DNA from: Corynebacterium sp. 13CS0277
GTDB lineage: Bacteria; Actinomycetota; Actinomycetes; Mycobacteriales; Mycobacteriaceae
DNA length: 64,000 bases
NCBI RefSeq assembly: GCF_002994655.1
Contig: NZ_PPDL01000014.1
Coordinates: 26,936 to 90,935, forward strand
Direction: 5' to 3'
Positions 28,390 to 38,180 of the stretch are shown piece after piece. Position 1 is the stretch's first letter. Each line of letters starts with the position of its first letter. Under the pieces are notes generated by a model that saw only the letters and a list, made by a program, of their open reading frames with translations, was not told the DNA's origin and made no database searches. A program made the translations under genes and the position numbers.

Positions 28390-29058
28390 TTAACGCGTGT
28401 GGGTGCTACCCCACTCGATGGGCGAGTGCCCCCTGTGGATAAGTGCCGCGTTGGCGGCGCTGAACGGCCGGGAGCCGAAGAATCCGCGGCGGGCCGACAG
28501 TGGTGAGGGGTGCGCGCTGGCGATGATGTGGGCCTCGGGCAGCAGCTGCGCGTACTTCCTCGCGTGGGCGCCCCACAGGATGGCTACGAGGTCAGCCCCG
28601 TGGTGCGCGCCGAGGGCGGCGACTGTGGCGGTGGTGACCTCCTGCCAGCCGCTGCGAGCGTGCGCGCCGGCGGCGTGCGGTTCCACTGTCAGCGTCGTGT
28701 TGAGCAGCATGACGCCTTGCTCCGCCCAGCCGCTTAAGTCCCCGTCTTCCGGTGTCGGGCATCCGATGTCCTCGTGCAGCTCGGTGAAGATGTTGGCGAG
28801 GCTGCGCGGCACACTTCCACTGTCGGGGGCGGTGCTAAACGCGAGCCCCATGGCGTGCCCCGGGGTGGGATAGGGGTCTTGGCCCAGGATCAGCACCCGG
28901 ACCTCGTCCAGGGGTGTCTGGTAGGCCCGCCAAATATCACTGTGGTGTGGCAGGAAGCCGGGCCCGGTGGAGGCGCACTCGGCAAGCATCGCGTTGAGCT
29001 CGTCGATCTGGGCCTGCAGGGGTGTGAGCACGGGCCGCCAGCTGGGGTGCACGGGCAT
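28390..29058 (-). CDS. ung: Uracil-DNA glycosylase
   Basis: 222-residue family 1 uracil-DNA glycosylase, which removes uracil from DNA. Seen: catalytic water-activating motif LILGQDPYPTPGHAMGLAF, MLLNTTLTV and HPSPLSARRGFFGSRPFS near the C-terminus. ATG 29058 (GAAGGG just upstream) gives normal family length, with MPVHPSW aligning to the usual first helix. An alternative ATG 29244, with AGGTGG six bases before it, would add 62 Pro/Ala-rich residues. The gene ends ten bases before the DAK2 gene, so the two are probably co-transcribed. Confidence 0.93.
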   Translation of the reverse strand: MPVHPSWRPVLTPLQAQIDELNAMLAECASTGPGFLPHHSDIWRAYQTPLDEVRVLILGQDPYPTPGHAMGLAFSTAPDSGSVPRSLANIFTELHEDIGCPTPEDGDLSGWAEQGVMLLNTTLTVEPHAAGAHARSGWQEVTTATVAALGAHHGADLVAILWGAHARKYAQLLPEAHIIASAHPSPLSARRGFFGSRPFSAANAALIHRGHSPIEWGSTHTR

Positions 29059-29365
29059 CTGCCCTTCAGCATCGTGCAGGGGGCCGAAAGGACCGAAGGG
29101 CCCCCGGTCGCCGCCGGCGGACTGTGGTTGCGGCGGGCAGGCACCGACCTCGGCGAGGGTGAACAGCCCGTCCTCAGCCGGCGCCGCACCAGCGCTCGAG
29201 TGACGCGACGCAGGCTGCTGCGCTGCAGGGGGACGCGGGGTCATCTCACACCACCTAAAAACAGTGCACGCCTGCGGGCGCAGGCAACACATGGACACAG
29301 GAACACGGGACACACACGCAGCACTCACCGCACACCGCTGAGCGGGCGGCCGCTGGCGTGTCGGG
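29059..29365 (-). other. Gap between thiL and ung
   Basis: 307 bases. The part up to 29244 may code for an N-terminal extension of Ung if the upstream start is used. The rest shows only a short hairpin (GCCTGC/GCAGGC, 29268-29283). Confidence 0.4.
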
Positions 29366-30400
29366 CTAGGACGGCTGGTCGAAGGCGGCCCAGCCGCCAT
29401 CGTAGGCGGGGTCCTCCCCGTCGACACTGACGGGCAGGTGGCCGCGCTGCTTGTGGACGCGGCCGATGGTGCGGAAACCACTGGGCGGCTCGAAACTCGT
29501 CGTCGCCAGCAGCGTGTGGTCTTCCCCGCCGGCCAGCACCCAGGACCAGGGGTCCACCCCCAGGAGTTCGCCTGCCTCCACGAGTTGCGGGCTCGGGGCG
29601 ATCGCGTCGGCGAACAGGTCGATCCGCACCCCACTGGCGCGGGCGATGGCGGTCAGGTCATGCACGAGCCCGTCGGAGTTGTCCGTCATGCTCGTCGCCC
29701 CCGTCGCACGGGCCACGAGCCCCCGGCCGGGGGTGAGTTCCGGGTCTTGCTGGGCGCGTGCGAGCGACTGCAGGGAGGCGGGAATGTTGTCCCGCCCCAG
29801 CCGGGATAACAGCTCCAGGCCGGCTGCGGCGTGCCCGATGTGCCCGGCGGCGACGAGTGCCTGCCCGGGGCGGGCCCCCTGCAGTGTCAGCGGCGGCCGG
29901 TCGCCGCCGATGAGCCCGATGGCGGTGACCGCGATCGTCAGCGTCGTGGAGGCGGTGACGTCCCCGCCGACGAGTTCGGCGGAATAGTCCCGCAGCCGGG
30001 AGTTCATCCCCCGCGCCAGATCCTCCACCGCAGCCACCGGGGTATCCGGGGGCGCGGCCAGTGCGAGCACGGCGGCGATGGGGCGCGCACCCATCGCCTC
30101 AATGTCGGCGAAGTTTTGGGTGATCGCTTTCCTGCCGACCTGGTAGGCGGTGGAGTAGTCGGGGTGGAAATGCCGCCCGCACACCAACGCGTCGGTGGCG
30201 ACGACGGTGCGGGAATTCGGGGCGGGGGCCGCCAGGACGGCCGCGTCGTCGCCGTTGCGCCCAGAGGGGGCGTGGAGGCGGATCGCGTGAATGGTGGCGT
30301 GTTCGCCGGCGTCCCCCAGGGTCAGCCCCGGGTACTGGCTGCTGCTGAACGTCGCGGGGGCGGCGGGGGTGGGCGCGGTTGTCTCGGCTGTGTGGGACAC
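29366..30400 (-). CDS. thiL: Thiamine-monophosphate kinase
   Basis: 344-residue ThiL, which phosphorylates thiamine phosphate to the active cofactor thiamine diphosphate. Seen: APSGRNGDDAAVL (metal/ATP loop), NFADIEAMGARPIAAVLALA, GGDVTAS, TDNSDGLVHDL and GGEDHTLLA. The N-terminal 25 residues are Thr/Ala-rich. GTG 30400 is my preferred start, but no Shine-Dalgarno is visible, and ATG 30430 in the same frame is possible. It heads the minus-strand block thiL-ung-DAK2-recG and is divergent from the DUF3515 gene. Confidence 0.9.
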   Translation of the reverse strand: MSHTAETTAPTPAAPATFSSSQYPGLTLGDAGEHATIHAIRLHAPSGRNGDDAAVLAAPAPNSRTVVATDALVCGRHFHPDYSTAYQVGRKAITQNFADIEAMGARPIAAVLALAAPPDTPVAAVEDLARGMNSRLRDYSAELVGGDVTASTTLTIAVTAIGLIGGDRPPLTLQGARPGQALVAAGHIGHAAAGLELLSRLGRDNIPASLQSLARAQQDPELTPGRGLVARATGATSMTDNSDGLVHDLTAIARASGVRIDLFADAIAPSPQLVEAGELLGVDPWSWVLAGGEDHTLLATTSFEPPSGFRTIGRVHKQRGHLPVSVDGEDPAYDGGWAAFDQPS

Positions 30401-30531
30401 AAGGTTGTACTGTAATTGACCCCGCCGCATCCCACACCACATACCGCACCGTTACCCAACCGCCCCCACGAGCGCCCACCACAGGCACCCCACCTCACCG
30501 GAGAAAAGACGCGCGTTAAGCTATGGGCATT

Positions 30532-31638
30532 ATGACGCCCCCGGATTCGCCGCACACCCCCGACCACGACGCAGAAAACACCACCGGCCCCACCACAGCT
30601 CCCGGACACGCCGCCGCTGCGGGCCTCCACTCCTCCGGTAGTGCTGCGGCGGCAGCCGACGCGGTGGCCGTCAGCGAATTTGAACGCCGCGTGCGCGTCC
30701 CGATGCTCCTCGCGCTGGGCCTTTCGCTGTTGCTGGTCGCGGGTGTGCTCGTCGGCGCGAAGGTGGTCTACAACCGTGCCGCCCACCAGCCGGTGAGCCT
30801 CTCGCCAGTGGCGGCTCCCGACGCCGACTCGCCGGAGTGCAGCGCCCTGTTGGACCGCCTGCCGCAGAAACTGGCGGGCCTGCGGGGCTTCCAGCGCGCG
30901 GACATCGCTGACCCGGCACCGGCGGGCGCTGCTGTGTGGTCGAAGGACTCGCAGACGATGGTGAGTCTGCGCTGCGGGGTCAGTGTGCCCGGCCAATACA
31001 CGGTGGCATCGCGACCGACGACCGTCGAGGGGGTTGCGTGGCTGCAGGTAGGCGACGACACCCCGGGCAGCGATTTGGCGTCCTGGTACTCGGTCAATAC
31101 CCAGCCGGTGGTGGCGGTGACCGCCACCCGGAATGACGACCCCACCACGGCGCTCAGCGCGGCACTCGCCCCGCTGCCGCAGGTACAGCGCACCCCAGCC
31201 CCGCTGCCGCTCGTCGCGCTTACGGCGGACCCGGAACACCCCCAGGATGCGACGAGGGACGTGTGCGCCCCACTGCTGCAGGCCCTGCCGGACCACCTCG
31301 GGGAGGACTACACCCGCGCCTCTTCGGACGTAGCGACCCGCCTCGAGGTGCCGGAGTCCACGGCGCTGTACACCGCGGATGCCGGGGAGCCGGTCGTCGT
31401 GCGCTGCGGGGTGGCATTCCCCGCCGAGTACGAGGCGGGCGCCCGCCTCGACGAGGTCAACGGGGTGCCGTGGTTGACGTCCACCACCCTGGCGAACGGC
31501 ACCACCGCAGGCACGTTTTTCGCCCTCGGTTTTGACCGGGTGGTCGCGGTGAGCACGCCCCGCGCCGTCGGCGGCACCGCGATCGCGAGTGTCTCCGAGG
31601 CAATCACCGCGAACCTCACGCCGACGAGCGTGCAGTAG
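30532..31638 (+). CDS. DUF3515 family membrane-anchored protein
   Basis: About 368-residue protein with a Thr/His/Ala-rich N-terminus, one membrane segment near residues 58-80 (MLLALGLSLLLVAGVLVGAK) and two copies of the DUF3515 domain outside the membrane. The copies align through PECSALLDRLPQKLAGL...VSLRCGV and VCAPLLQALPDHLGE...VVRCGVAFP. Function is unknown; the family is actinobacterial and often sits beside thiL and ddl. ATG 30523 directly abuts a -10-like TAAGCT (30517-30522), so ATG 30532 is the more likely start of a leaderless message. Confidence 0.8.
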   Translation: MTPPDSPHTPDHDAENTTGPTTAPGHAAAAGLHSSGSAAAAADAVAVSEFERRVRVPMLLALGLSLLLVAGVLVGAKVVYNRAAHQPVSLSPVAAPDADSPECSALLDRLPQKLAGLRGFQRADIADPAPAGAAVWSKDSQTMVSLRCGVSVPGQYTVASRPTTVEGVAWLQVGDDTPGSDLASWYSVNTQPVVAVTATRNDDPTTALSAALAPLPQVQRTPAPLPLVALTADPEHPQDATRDVCAPLLQALPDHLGEDYTRASSDVATRLEVPESTALYTADAGEPVVVRCGVAFPAEYEAGARLDEVNGVPWLTSTTLANGTTAGTFFALGFDRVVAVSTPRAVGGTAIASVSEAITANLTPTSVQ

Positions 31639-31679
31639 CCGCCCCGTGAATCCACCCCACGACCTCACACGACATAGCT

Positions 31680-31715
31680 CGACGCCCGGCACAGGTTCCT
31701 CTGCGCCGGGCGTCG
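31680..31715. terminator. Bidirectional terminator, DUF3515 gene / ddl
   Basis: Eleven-base perfect arms CGACGCCCGGC and GCCGGGCGTCG around a 14-base loop, between convergent genes. Confidence 0.75.
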
Positions 31716-31728
31716 TCGTCAGTGGCCG

Positions 31729-32835
31729 TTAGTCCTTCGGCCCGTGGGTGACCAGGGCGCGCTCGATGAGCAGGCCCAGCAGGTCGGCGTAGTCGATGCC
31801 GGAGGCGGCGAACACCTGCGGGTACATGGAGATCGGGGTGAAGCCCGGCATCGTGTTGATCTCGTTGAGGACGGGGCCCGCGGCCGTCATAAAGAAGTCG
31901 ACACGGGCGATGCCCTCACAGTTCAGGGCGTGGAAAGCCTCGACCGCGAGGGAGCGGATGTGCTCAATGTGGTGCTCCGGCAGGGGTGCCGGAATGTGGG
32001 CGGCGACCACATCTTCGAGGTATTTGGTGTCGAAGCCGTAGAAGCCCTCCTCGGAGGCGTCGGTGCCGACGAGCTGCGCCGGGACGGAGGCCACGACCTC
32101 GCCGGTGGGCTTTTGCAGCACACCGACCTCAATCTCGGCGCCGAGGATCTCGGATTCGACGATGACCTTGTGGTCGTGTTCGCGGGCCAGGTTCACGGCC
32201 TGGGGGAAGTCCTCCCAGGAGCTCACCTTGGAAATACCGATCGAGGAGCCGCCGCAGGCAGGTTTGACGAACACCGGCAGGCCCAGCAGGTCTTTTTCCG
32301 CCTCGGTGAGTTCGGTGCGGCCCCGCATAACAACGTCCACCCCGATGGGCAGGCCTTCGGCCTGGAAGAGCTTCTTCGTCGCTTCCTTGTCCTGCCCCGC
32401 CGCAGAAGACAGCACCCCGGTGCCGACGTAGGGCACCCCGGAGAGTTCGAACAGGCCCTGGATGGTGCCGTCCTCACCGAAGCGGCCGTGGAGCACGGGG
32501 AAAATCACGTCCGCGGTGGCGTAGAGTTCGCCCACCTGCGGGCCGTCCGCGTAGCGGAACTCGCCCTTGTGGGCGGGGTCGATCGCAAGGGTCAGCGCCT
32601 GGCCACCGGTGACGGTGGGCAGGGTGCGGCCGTCGATGCGCAGGCGCTCCGGGTTGTGTTCCCCCACGACCCAGGTGCCGTCCTGGGTAATACCGACGGG
32701 GATGACGTGGTAGCGCTCGGGGTCGAGGTGGCTCATGATGGCGCCGGCGGACACGCAGGAGACGCTGTGTTCGGAGGAGCGGCCGCCGTAGACCACGGCG
32801 ACGTGAATGCGATCGGTGTTTTTCACGCGGGTCAT
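31729..32835 (-). CDS. ddl: D-alanine--D-alanine ligase
   Basis: 368-residue ATP-grasp ligase making the D-Ala-D-Ala dipeptide of peptidoglycan. Seen: VAVVYGGRSSEHSVSCVSA, FPVLHGRFGEDGTIQGLFEL, YVGTGVLSSAAGQDK, VFVKPACGGSSIGISKV and GIARVDFF with NEINTMPGFTPISMYP. ATG 32835 begins the homologous part; the frame upstream to 33105 is not family-like. It lies downstream of gpsA on the same strand, but a hairpin separates them. Vancomycin-type (D-Lac) specificity is not indicated: the residue pattern around EHSVS fits D-Ala ligases. Confidence 0.96.
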   Translation of the reverse strand: MTRVKNTDRIHVAVVYGGRSSEHSVSCVSAGAIMSHLDPERYHVIPVGITQDGTWVVGEHNPERLRIDGRTLPTVTGGQALTLAIDPAHKGEFRYADGPQVGELYATADVIFPVLHGRFGEDGTIQGLFELSGVPYVGTGVLSSAAGQDKEATKKLFQAEGLPIGVDVVMRGRTELTEAEKDLLGLPVFVKPACGGSSIGISKVSSWEDFPQAVNLAREHDHKVIVESEILGAEIEVGVLQKPTGEVVASVPAQLVGTDASEEGFYGFDTKYLEDVVAAHIPAPLPEHHIEHIRSLAVEAFHALNCEGIARVDFFMTAAGPVLNEINTMPGFTPISMYPQVFAASGIDYADLLGLLIERALVTHGPKD

Positions 32836-32940
32836 TGTACCCGCTCGGCCACCCCCGCCCGACAGGCGCACCTCAGCCGCCACGGGGCACAACGGCGGCA
32901 GCCACCCGCCCCTCCCGGGCACACCCCCTCGGGCGAGGGC

Positions 32941-32969
32941 CCCGCCACCCGTGGCGACCGGGTGGCGGG
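32941..32969 (-). terminator. Hairpin between gpsA and ddl
   Basis: Eleven-base perfect arms CCCGCCACCCG and CGGGTGGCGGG (32941-32951, 32959-32969) just after the gpsA stop. It may end or reduce gpsA transcription into ddl. Confidence 0.65.
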
Positions 32970-32975
32970 TGGAGA

Positions 32976-33974
32976 CTACTCGGCTTTGGTGCTGCGCCCC
33001 ATGAGGTTTTTCACCATATCGGCGACGTTGCCGTCGGCGTGGCAGACACCAAAGACAGCTTCGGTAATTGGCATGTCCACTTCGTGCGCCTGGGCGAGGT
33101 CCCACACGGAACGGCTGCTGGTCACGCCTTCGGCGACTTGGCCGTGGGTGGCGTGGGCGGCCTGTTCGAGGGAATCGCCCCGCCCGAGACGCACGCCGAA
33201 GGAGCGGTTGCGGGACAGCGGGGAGGAACAGGTGGCGACCAGGTCGCCGAGGCCCGCCAACCCGGAGAACGTGCGGGCGTCGGCGCCGAGCGCTTCGCCG
33301 AGACGGGCGATCTCCGCCAGGCCGCGGGTGATGAGCGAGGCGAGCGTGTTCTCCCCCAGCCCGCGGCCGGTCGCCATGCCGCAGGCCAGGGCGATGACGT
33401 TCTTACAGGCGCCACCAATTTCGCAGCCGATGACGTCAGTGTTGGTGTAGGGGCGGAAGTAGCCGGTGGCGACGGCCTGCTGCACGGCGCGGGCGCGCGC
33501 CTCGTCGGTGCAGGCGATGACGGTGGCGGCCGGCTGCTCGAGGGCGACCTCCCGGGCGAGGTTCGGCCCGGAGAGCACCGCGATCCGTTCCGGGGAGGCG
33601 CCGGTAACCTCCGCGATGACTTCACTCATGCGCAGGTGGGTGCCCTTCTCGATACCTTTCGCCAGGCTCAGCAGGGTTGCTTCCTCCGGGATGACGTCCC
33701 GCCACTGGGCGAGGTTGCTGCGCAGCGTCTGGGAGGGCACGCCCAGCACGACGATGTCAGCGCCGGCGAGCGCCGCCGCGGCGTCCGCGGTGGCGGTAAT
33801 CTCGTGCGGCAGCGTCAGCCCGGGCAGGTAGTCGACGTTTTCCCGGGTGATCTGGATGGTCTTCGCAACCTCTTCGCGTCGCGCCCACAGGCGCACCGTG
33901 GAGCCCGCGTCGGCGAAGACTTTCGCCAGGGTGGTGCCCCAGGATCCTGCACCCATCACTGCTACTGTGCTCAC
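32976..33974 (-). CDS. gpsA: Glycerol-3-phosphate dehydrogenase [NAD(P)+]
   Basis: 332-residue GpsA, which reduces dihydroxyacetone phosphate to sn-glycerol 3-phosphate for phospholipid synthesis. The Rossmann motif [14 protein letters not shown] is at the N-terminus. Later [30 protein letters not shown] (with the catalytic Lys in KNV) and the C-terminal [10 protein letters not shown] fit the family. The start is GTG 33974. The gene order gpsA-ddl is shared with mycobacteria. Confidence 0.95.
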   Translation of the reverse strand: MSTVAVMGAGSWGTTLAKVFADAGSTVRLWARREEVAKTIQITRENVDYLPGLTLPHEITATADAAAALAGADIVVLGVPSQTLRSNLAQWRDVIPEEATLLSLAKGIEKGTHLRMSEVIAEVTGASPERIAVLSGPNLAREVALEQPAATVIACTDEARARAVQQAVATGYFRPYTNTDVIGCEIGGACKNVIALACGMATGRGLGENTLASLITRGLAEIARLGEALGADARTFSGLAGLGDLVATCSSPLSRNRSFGVRLGRGDSLEQAAHATHGQVAEGVTSSRSVWDLAQAHEVDMPITEAVFGVCHADGNVADMVKNLMGRSTKAE

Positions 33975-34225
33975 GTCTGCCTCGCCTCTTCACATGAAGT
34001 CTTGGTCGGTGTCGTTCGCGGCACCCGGCGGGAGCCCTCGCCCCCGCGCAGCACCGCTTGGTCGGTCTTCCAGTGTAGCCAGGCACCCGAGCCGACCGCG
34101 CGAGAACGCCGCATACGACGTCCACGGCTGCGCGATCCGCACGCATCAGTGTGCCCCGCAGCTCCGCGCGGTGGTTCAATAGAGCACAACACGTCGTCCC
34201 CATCCCCTGCTTGGAGGTACCCCTT

Positions 34226-35233
34226 TTGTCCCGCGGCCAGCACGAAGACGCCAAGGATTCCGGCGGCACCACCGCCCTGACCGGCAGGTACCAGACGATC
34301 CCGGCGAAAGTCGCAGAGATGTTTACCCGGCCCACGTTTGCGGCCGGTGCGGTGCTGTGGCGTTTCCACCCCGACCAGGATGCCCACCCCGGTGAGCGCC
34401 AGTTCGCGGTGATTCACCGCCCCCACTATGACGACTATTCCCTGGCGAAGGGCAAGGTCGACCCCGGCGAGAACCTGCCGGTGTGCGCGGTGCGCGAAAT
34501 TGAGGAAGAGACTGGGTACACGGTGCGCCTGGGTCAGCTCGTCGGGCACGTCACCTACCCGGTGGGGTCCCGCACCAAGGTCGTCTACTACTGGCTCGCG
34601 GAAGTCACCGGCGGCGAGTTCGTGGCGAATAAGGAAGTCGACGTCATCGAGTGGGTGGATGCGGACACCGCGCAGTCCATGGTTTCCTATGACCTTGACC
34701 GGGACGTGCTCGCCAAGGCTGTCAAGCGGCTCGGCCTCGACGTCGATGCGCAGCTGATCTTGGTCCGGCACGCGCACGCGCACGCCCGCCGCACGTGGGC
34801 GGGCAATGATGCGCTGCGCCCGCTGGATAAGAAGGGCCGCCGCCAGGTGGAGTTCCTGCCCGGGATGGTGGCGGGCTACCGCCCGACGGCGGTGATCAGC
34901 GCCCCGCCGAGCCGCTGCCTGCAGACCGCAGAGCCGCTCGCGCAGGCGCTGGACCTGCCCTTGGAGGTCGATGAGCTGCTGGGCGATGAGGCGTGGGTGG
35001 CACAGATGGCGCAGGCCAAGGCCCGCATCAGTGAGCTCGTGGCCTTTGGCGAGTGCCCGGTGGTGGTGTCCCAGGGGCTGGCGATTCCGGACATTCTTGC
35101 CTGGTTGAGTGCCGATGGCCGCTTGCCGCTGGACGAGGTGGAGACGAAGAAGGCAGGTGTGTGGGTGCTGGGCTTCCACGCCGGCGAGTTGGTGTGCGCT
35201 GACTACCTGGCCTCGCCCCTGCCGCTGAAGTAG
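34226..35233 (+). CDS. mutT1: NUDIX hydrolase / histidine phosphatase fusion (MutT1-like)
   Basis: About 335-residue two-domain protein. The N-terminal Nudix domain contains the complete box GKVDPGENLPVCAVREIEEETGY. The C-terminal domain is a histidine phosphatase with LVRHAHAHARRTW in place of the usual RHG motif, as in mycobacterial MutT1. MutT1 hydrolyses 8-oxo-GTP/dGTP and diadenosine polyphosphates, keeping oxidised guanine out of nucleic acids. The start is TTG 34226, supported by a GGAGG nine bases upstream. In mycobacteria this gene also lies between gpsA and leuD. Confidence 0.9.
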   Translation: MSRGQHEDAKDSGGTTALTGRYQTIPAKVAEMFTRPTFAAGAVLWRFHPDQDAHPGERQFAVIHRPHYDDYSLAKGKVDPGENLPVCAVREIEEETGYTVRLGQLVGHVTYPVGSRTKVVYYWLAEVTGGEFVANKEVDVIEWVDADTAQSMVSYDLDRDVLAKAVKRLGLDVDAQLILVRHAHAHARRTWAGNDALRPLDKKGRRQVEFLPGMVAGYRPTAVISAPPSRCLQTAEPLAQALDLPLEVDELLGDEAWVAQMAQAKARISELVAFGECPVVVSQGLAIPDILAWLSADGRLPLDEVETKKAGVWVLGFHAGELVCADYLASPLPLK

Positions 35234-35281
35234 CGCCCCTCCCCTGCGTCGCCCCGTGACGAGCATCCGGGGCATCACGCG

Positions 35282-35337
35282 AAAAAACACCCGCGGGGGA
35301 CGTGATGAGGTTTTTTGATCACGTCCCCCGCGGGTGT
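35282..35337 (-). terminator. Strong hairpin with T6 tail on the minus strand
   Basis: Perfect 20-base arms (35287-35306 and 35318-35337). On the minus strand a T6 run (35287-35282) follows immediately, an ideal intrinsic terminator. On the plus strand it can also end mutT1, 54 bases upstream, but there no U-run follows. Confidence 0.8.
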
Positions 35338-35453
35338 CTGCGTCTGTAGGCGGCTGCGGTGCTCGCTGTCGCACAGTACCTCGCTATCGATGATGGAGGT
35401 ACTACCCCAGGCACGGTGATGCGGGGAGCAAAAGCACAATGACCCAGAAAAGC

Positions 35454-35493
35454 AGACGACCTCCGGAACTGAAACCAGTTCTGGAGGCCGTCT
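35454..35493 (-). terminator. Terminator of leuCD
   Basis: Seventeen-base arms with two wobbles around a six-base loop, followed on the minus strand by GCTTTTCTGG. It lies 128 bases downstream of the leuD stop. Confidence 0.6.
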
Positions 35494-35620
35494 ACCTTTC
35501 TCTTCTTCGTGTTCTAGTTTACATACACACGAAAGATGCGCAAAATCGGGGCTTGACCTGCGCGAACAGTGGAATTTTTGAGCCCTTCACAGCGCAATGG
35601 TCGCATCATTGCGTGCGTGC

Positions 35621-36241
35621 TTATGCGTTCGCAGTGTCCTCGTCGACGCGGGCTGGGAGGGTGGCCGGCTTGAAGGCGGGGCGGCGCGCCTCGTAGGCAC
35701 TGATCGCATCGTCCTGCCGCAGGGTCAGCCCGATATCGTCGAGGCCTTCCATGAGCCGCCAGCGGGTGTAGTCGTCCACGTCGAAGGTGAACACGTGCGC
35801 CCCTGCGCTCACGGTGCGGTCGTCCAGGTTGACGGTGAGTTCCAGGCCGGGGGTCTCCTCGAGCAGCTTCCACAGCAGCTCAATGTCGTCCTGTGCCAGG
35901 GTGGCGGCCAGCAGGCCGGCCTTGCCGGCGTTGCCGCGGAAGATGTCGGCGAAGCGGGAGGAGAACACGACGCGGAAGCCGTAGTCCATGAGCGCCCACA
36001 CGGCATGCTCACGGGAGGAGCCGGTACCGAAGTCGGGGCCGGCGACGAGAATGCTGCCTTGACGGTAGGCGTCCTGGTTCAGCACGAAACTGGGATCATT
36101 GCGCCAGGAGGAAAACAGCCCGTCCTCGAAGCCGGTGCGGGTGACGCGCTTGAGGTAGACGGCGGGGATGATCTGGTCGGTGTCGACGTTGGAGCGGTTG
36201 AGCGGCACGCCGACGCCGGTGTGGGTGAGGAACTTGTCCAT
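35621..36241 (-). CDS. leuD: 3-isopropylmalate dehydratase small subunit
   Basis: 206-residue LeuD, which with LeuC isomerises 2-isopropylmalate to 3-isopropylmalate in leucine synthesis. Seen: [38 protein letters not shown] and [19 protein letters not shown]. It lies 45 bases downstream of leuC, so the two are co-transcribed. A hairpin that could end the message follows further downstream. Confidence 0.96.
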   Translation of the reverse strand: MDKFLTHTGVGVPLNRSNVDTDQIIPAVYLKRVTRTGFEDGLFSSWRNDPSFVLNQDAYRQGSILVAGPDFGTGSSREHAVWALMDYGFRVVFSSRFADIFRGNAGKAGLLAATLAQDDIELLWKLLEETPGLELTVNLDDRTVSAGAHVFTFDVDDYTRWRLMEGLDDIGLTLRQDDAISAYEARRPAFKPATLPARVDEDTANA

Positions 36242-36286
36242 GAGTTTCTTCTCTGCGGGGGTTGGGATGAGTGTGGGGTGCGCGGC

Positions 36287-37729
36287 TTAGACGGCGGCGA
36301 GATCGGAGGGCGCGGCCAGGTGGCCGGCGACGGCGGTCGCGGCGGCCACCTGGGGGCTGACCAGGTGGGTGCGGCCACCCTTGCCCTGCCTGCCTTCGAA
36401 GTTGCGGTTGGAGGTCGATGCGCAGCGCTGGCCCGCGCTCAACTGGTCGGGGTTCATCCCGAGGCACATGGAGCAGCCCGGCTGGCGCCACTCGGCACCG
36501 GCAGCGCGGAACACCTCGTCGAGGCCTTCGGCTTCCGCGAGCTGCTTGACGCGCGCAGACCCGGGGACGATGAGCATCCGCACCCCGTCGGCGACGTGGC
36601 GGTCGCGCAGGATCTCGGCGACGGCCCGCATGTCCTCAATGCGGCCGTTGGTGCAGGAGCCGACGAACACGGCGTCGACGTCGAGGTCGCGCAGCGGGGT
36701 GCCGGGGACGAGGCCCATGTAGTCGATAGCCTTCGCGGCCGCCTTGCGCTCTTCTTCGTCGGTGAAGTCCTCGGGGCTGGGCACCGCCTCCGACAGGGGT
36801 AGCCCCTGCCCCGGGTTGGTGCCCCAGGTGACGAAGGGGGTCAGTGCGGAGCCATCGATATCGACGACCGTGTCGAAGGTCGCGCCCTCGTCGCTCTTCA
36901 GCGAGGACCAGTACTCCACCGCCGCATCCCAGTCGGCGCCCTGCGGCGCGTGGGGGCGCCCCTTGAGGTAGTCGAAGGTGACCTGATCGGGGGCGATCAT
37001 GCCGGCGCGGGCGCCGGCCTCGATGCTCATGTTGCAGATCGTCATCCGGGCTTCCATGGAGAGCTTCTCAATGGCGGGGCCCCGGTATTCGATGATGTGC
37101 CCCTGGCCGCCGCCGGTACCGATCTTGGCGATAATCGCCAGGATCAGGTCCTTCGCGGTGACATCCGGGCCGAGTTCGCCGTGGACGTTGATGGCCATCG
37201 TCTTAAACGGCTTGAGCGGCAGCGTCTGGGTGGCCATGACGTGCTCCACCTCGGAGGTGCCGATGCCGAAGGCGATCGCCCCGAACGCGCCGTGGGTCGC
37301 GGTGTGGGAGTCGCCGCACACCACCGTCATGCCCGGCTGGGTGAGCCCCAGCTGGGGGCCGACGACGTGCACGATGCCCTGCTCCGTGTCGCCCATGGGG
37401 TGGATGCGGACGCCGAACTCTTCGCAGTTCTTCCGCAGGGTCGCGACCTGGGTGCGGGACACCTCGTCGGCGATTTCCTGGATCGCACCGGTGGAAATGC
37501 CGGTGGTGGGCACGTTGTGATCCTCGGTCGCGATCGTGAGATCCGGGCGGCGCAGGCGACGCCCGGCAAGCCGCAGGCCGTCGAAGGCCTGGGGGCTGGT
37601 CACCTCGTGCAGGAGGTGGAGGTCGATGTAAATCAGGTCCGGCTCGTCGCCGGAACCTTGTGCCACGATGTGGTCGCGCCAGACTTTCTCGGCCAGGGTG
37701 GTGGGCTGGGTGGCCGTGGAAGCGGTCAT
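36287..37729 (-). CDS. leuC: 3-isopropylmalate dehydratase large subunit
   Basis: 480-residue LeuC carrying the [4Fe-4S] cluster of isopropylmalate isomerase. Seen: [12 protein letters not shown] at the start, [47 protein letters not shown] and [10 protein letters not shown] with [17 protein letters not shown], which supply the cluster cysteines. ATG 37729 is preferred; the frame upstream to 37816 is not family-like. A GGAG stretch precedes it. The gene is divergent from ltbR, whose C. glutamicum homologue represses leuCD. Confidence 0.96.
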   Translation of the reverse strand: MTASTATQPTTLAEKVWRDHIVAQGSGDEPDLIYIDLHLLHEVTSPQAFDGLRLAGRRLRRPDLTIATEDHNVPTTGISTGAIQEIADEVSRTQVATLRKNCEEFGVRIHPMGDTEQGIVHVVGPQLGLTQPGMTVVCGDSHTATHGAFGAIAFGIGTSEVEHVMATQTLPLKPFKTMAINVHGELGPDVTAKDLILAIIAKIGTGGGQGHIIEYRGPAIEKLSMEARMTICNMSIEAGARAGMIAPDQVTFDYLKGRPHAPQGADWDAAVEYWSSLKSDEGATFDTVVDIDGSALTPFVTWGTNPGQGLPLSEAVPSPEDFTDEEERKAAAKAIDYMGLVPGTPLRDLDVDAVFVGSCTNGRIEDMRAVAEILRDRHVADGVRMLIVPGSARVKQLAEAEGLDEVFRAAGAEWRQPGCSMCLGMNPDQLSAGQRCASTSNRNFEGRQGKGGRTHLVSPQVAAATAVAGHLAAPSDLAAV

Positions 37730-38180
37730 GTGCTCCTCCAGGGATGTGCCGTCGAGCGGCAAAGGGTCGAACAGGAACGGGTGTGGGATGAGGGGTCGAA
37801 GAAGAGGGCGGGGCACCGGGCTGCGGCACGACGCTGGGGGTGAGTCCAGCGGGCACCGCGTCTAGGGCCCTGGGCGCGCGGTGCGCCACGCACACTCTAC
37901 GGCGGCGACGCGGCGCGCGGGCGGGTTTTCCACCGGCAACTGCGCACACTCACCCCTTCGACTACCCCACCTTCAGGGGTGTCGGGGGTGCGGCGGGCGC
38001 GCGCGGAATGACACTGGGAGCCGTTCGCGACGGCGGGTTCCCGCCACGGGGCTGCATCTCACGGTGTGAGCCGTTAGACTAGCCAGGGTTCCACCGCGTG
38101 AAACCCTGTCCCGCGATAAGGGATACGACTCACCATATACGAGATGGTAGTCCCGCACAATGAGACGCTAGTATCACCAT
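37730..38180. other. Divergent leuC / ltbR control region
   Basis: 451 bases without a gene. On the minus strand TTTCAC and TAGTCT (38081-38076) form a possible leuC promoter, which would give a leader of about 340 bases containing several hairpins (e.g. 37854-37885). On the plus side TAGTAT (38169-38174) lies six bases before ltbR. An inverted repeat ACCAT-N7-ATGGT (38132-38148) and a stem CAGGGTT/AACCCTG (38084-38108) sit between the promoters and could be regulator sites. Confidence 0.5.
38132..38148. promoter_or_regulatory. Candidate LtbR operator
   Basis: Inverted repeat ACCAT-N7-ATGGT in the ltbR-leuC divergent region, between the two predicted promoters. Just before it, GGATACGAC (38121-38129) resembles GGATAAGAC in the leuB leader. 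Assignment to LtbR is inference from position. Confidence 0.35.

Larger units (their letters stand above)
35234..35620. other. mutT1-leuD intergenic region with three hairpins
   Basis: 387 bases without a credible gene. It contains the T6 terminator above, a second stem AGTACCTC/GAGGTACT (35375-35403), a third long stem (35454-35470 / 35477-35493) and a fourth, shorter stem beside the leuD stop (CGCAATG/CATTGCG, 35593-35613). Bases 35500-35590 are more AT-rich than the surroundings. In mycobacteria hupB occupies this position; no HU gene is seen here. Confidence 0.5.

Noticed and set aside
35439..35696. Small plus-strand open frame over the end of leuD
   Set aside because: It overlaps the leuCD terminator and the leuD 3' end, has no ribosome binding site and no family resemblance.
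37950..38062. 31-codon minus-strand frame starting MQPRGG as a leuC leader peptide
   Set aside because: It contains a single leucine codon and no leucine run, so attenuation through it is not supported.
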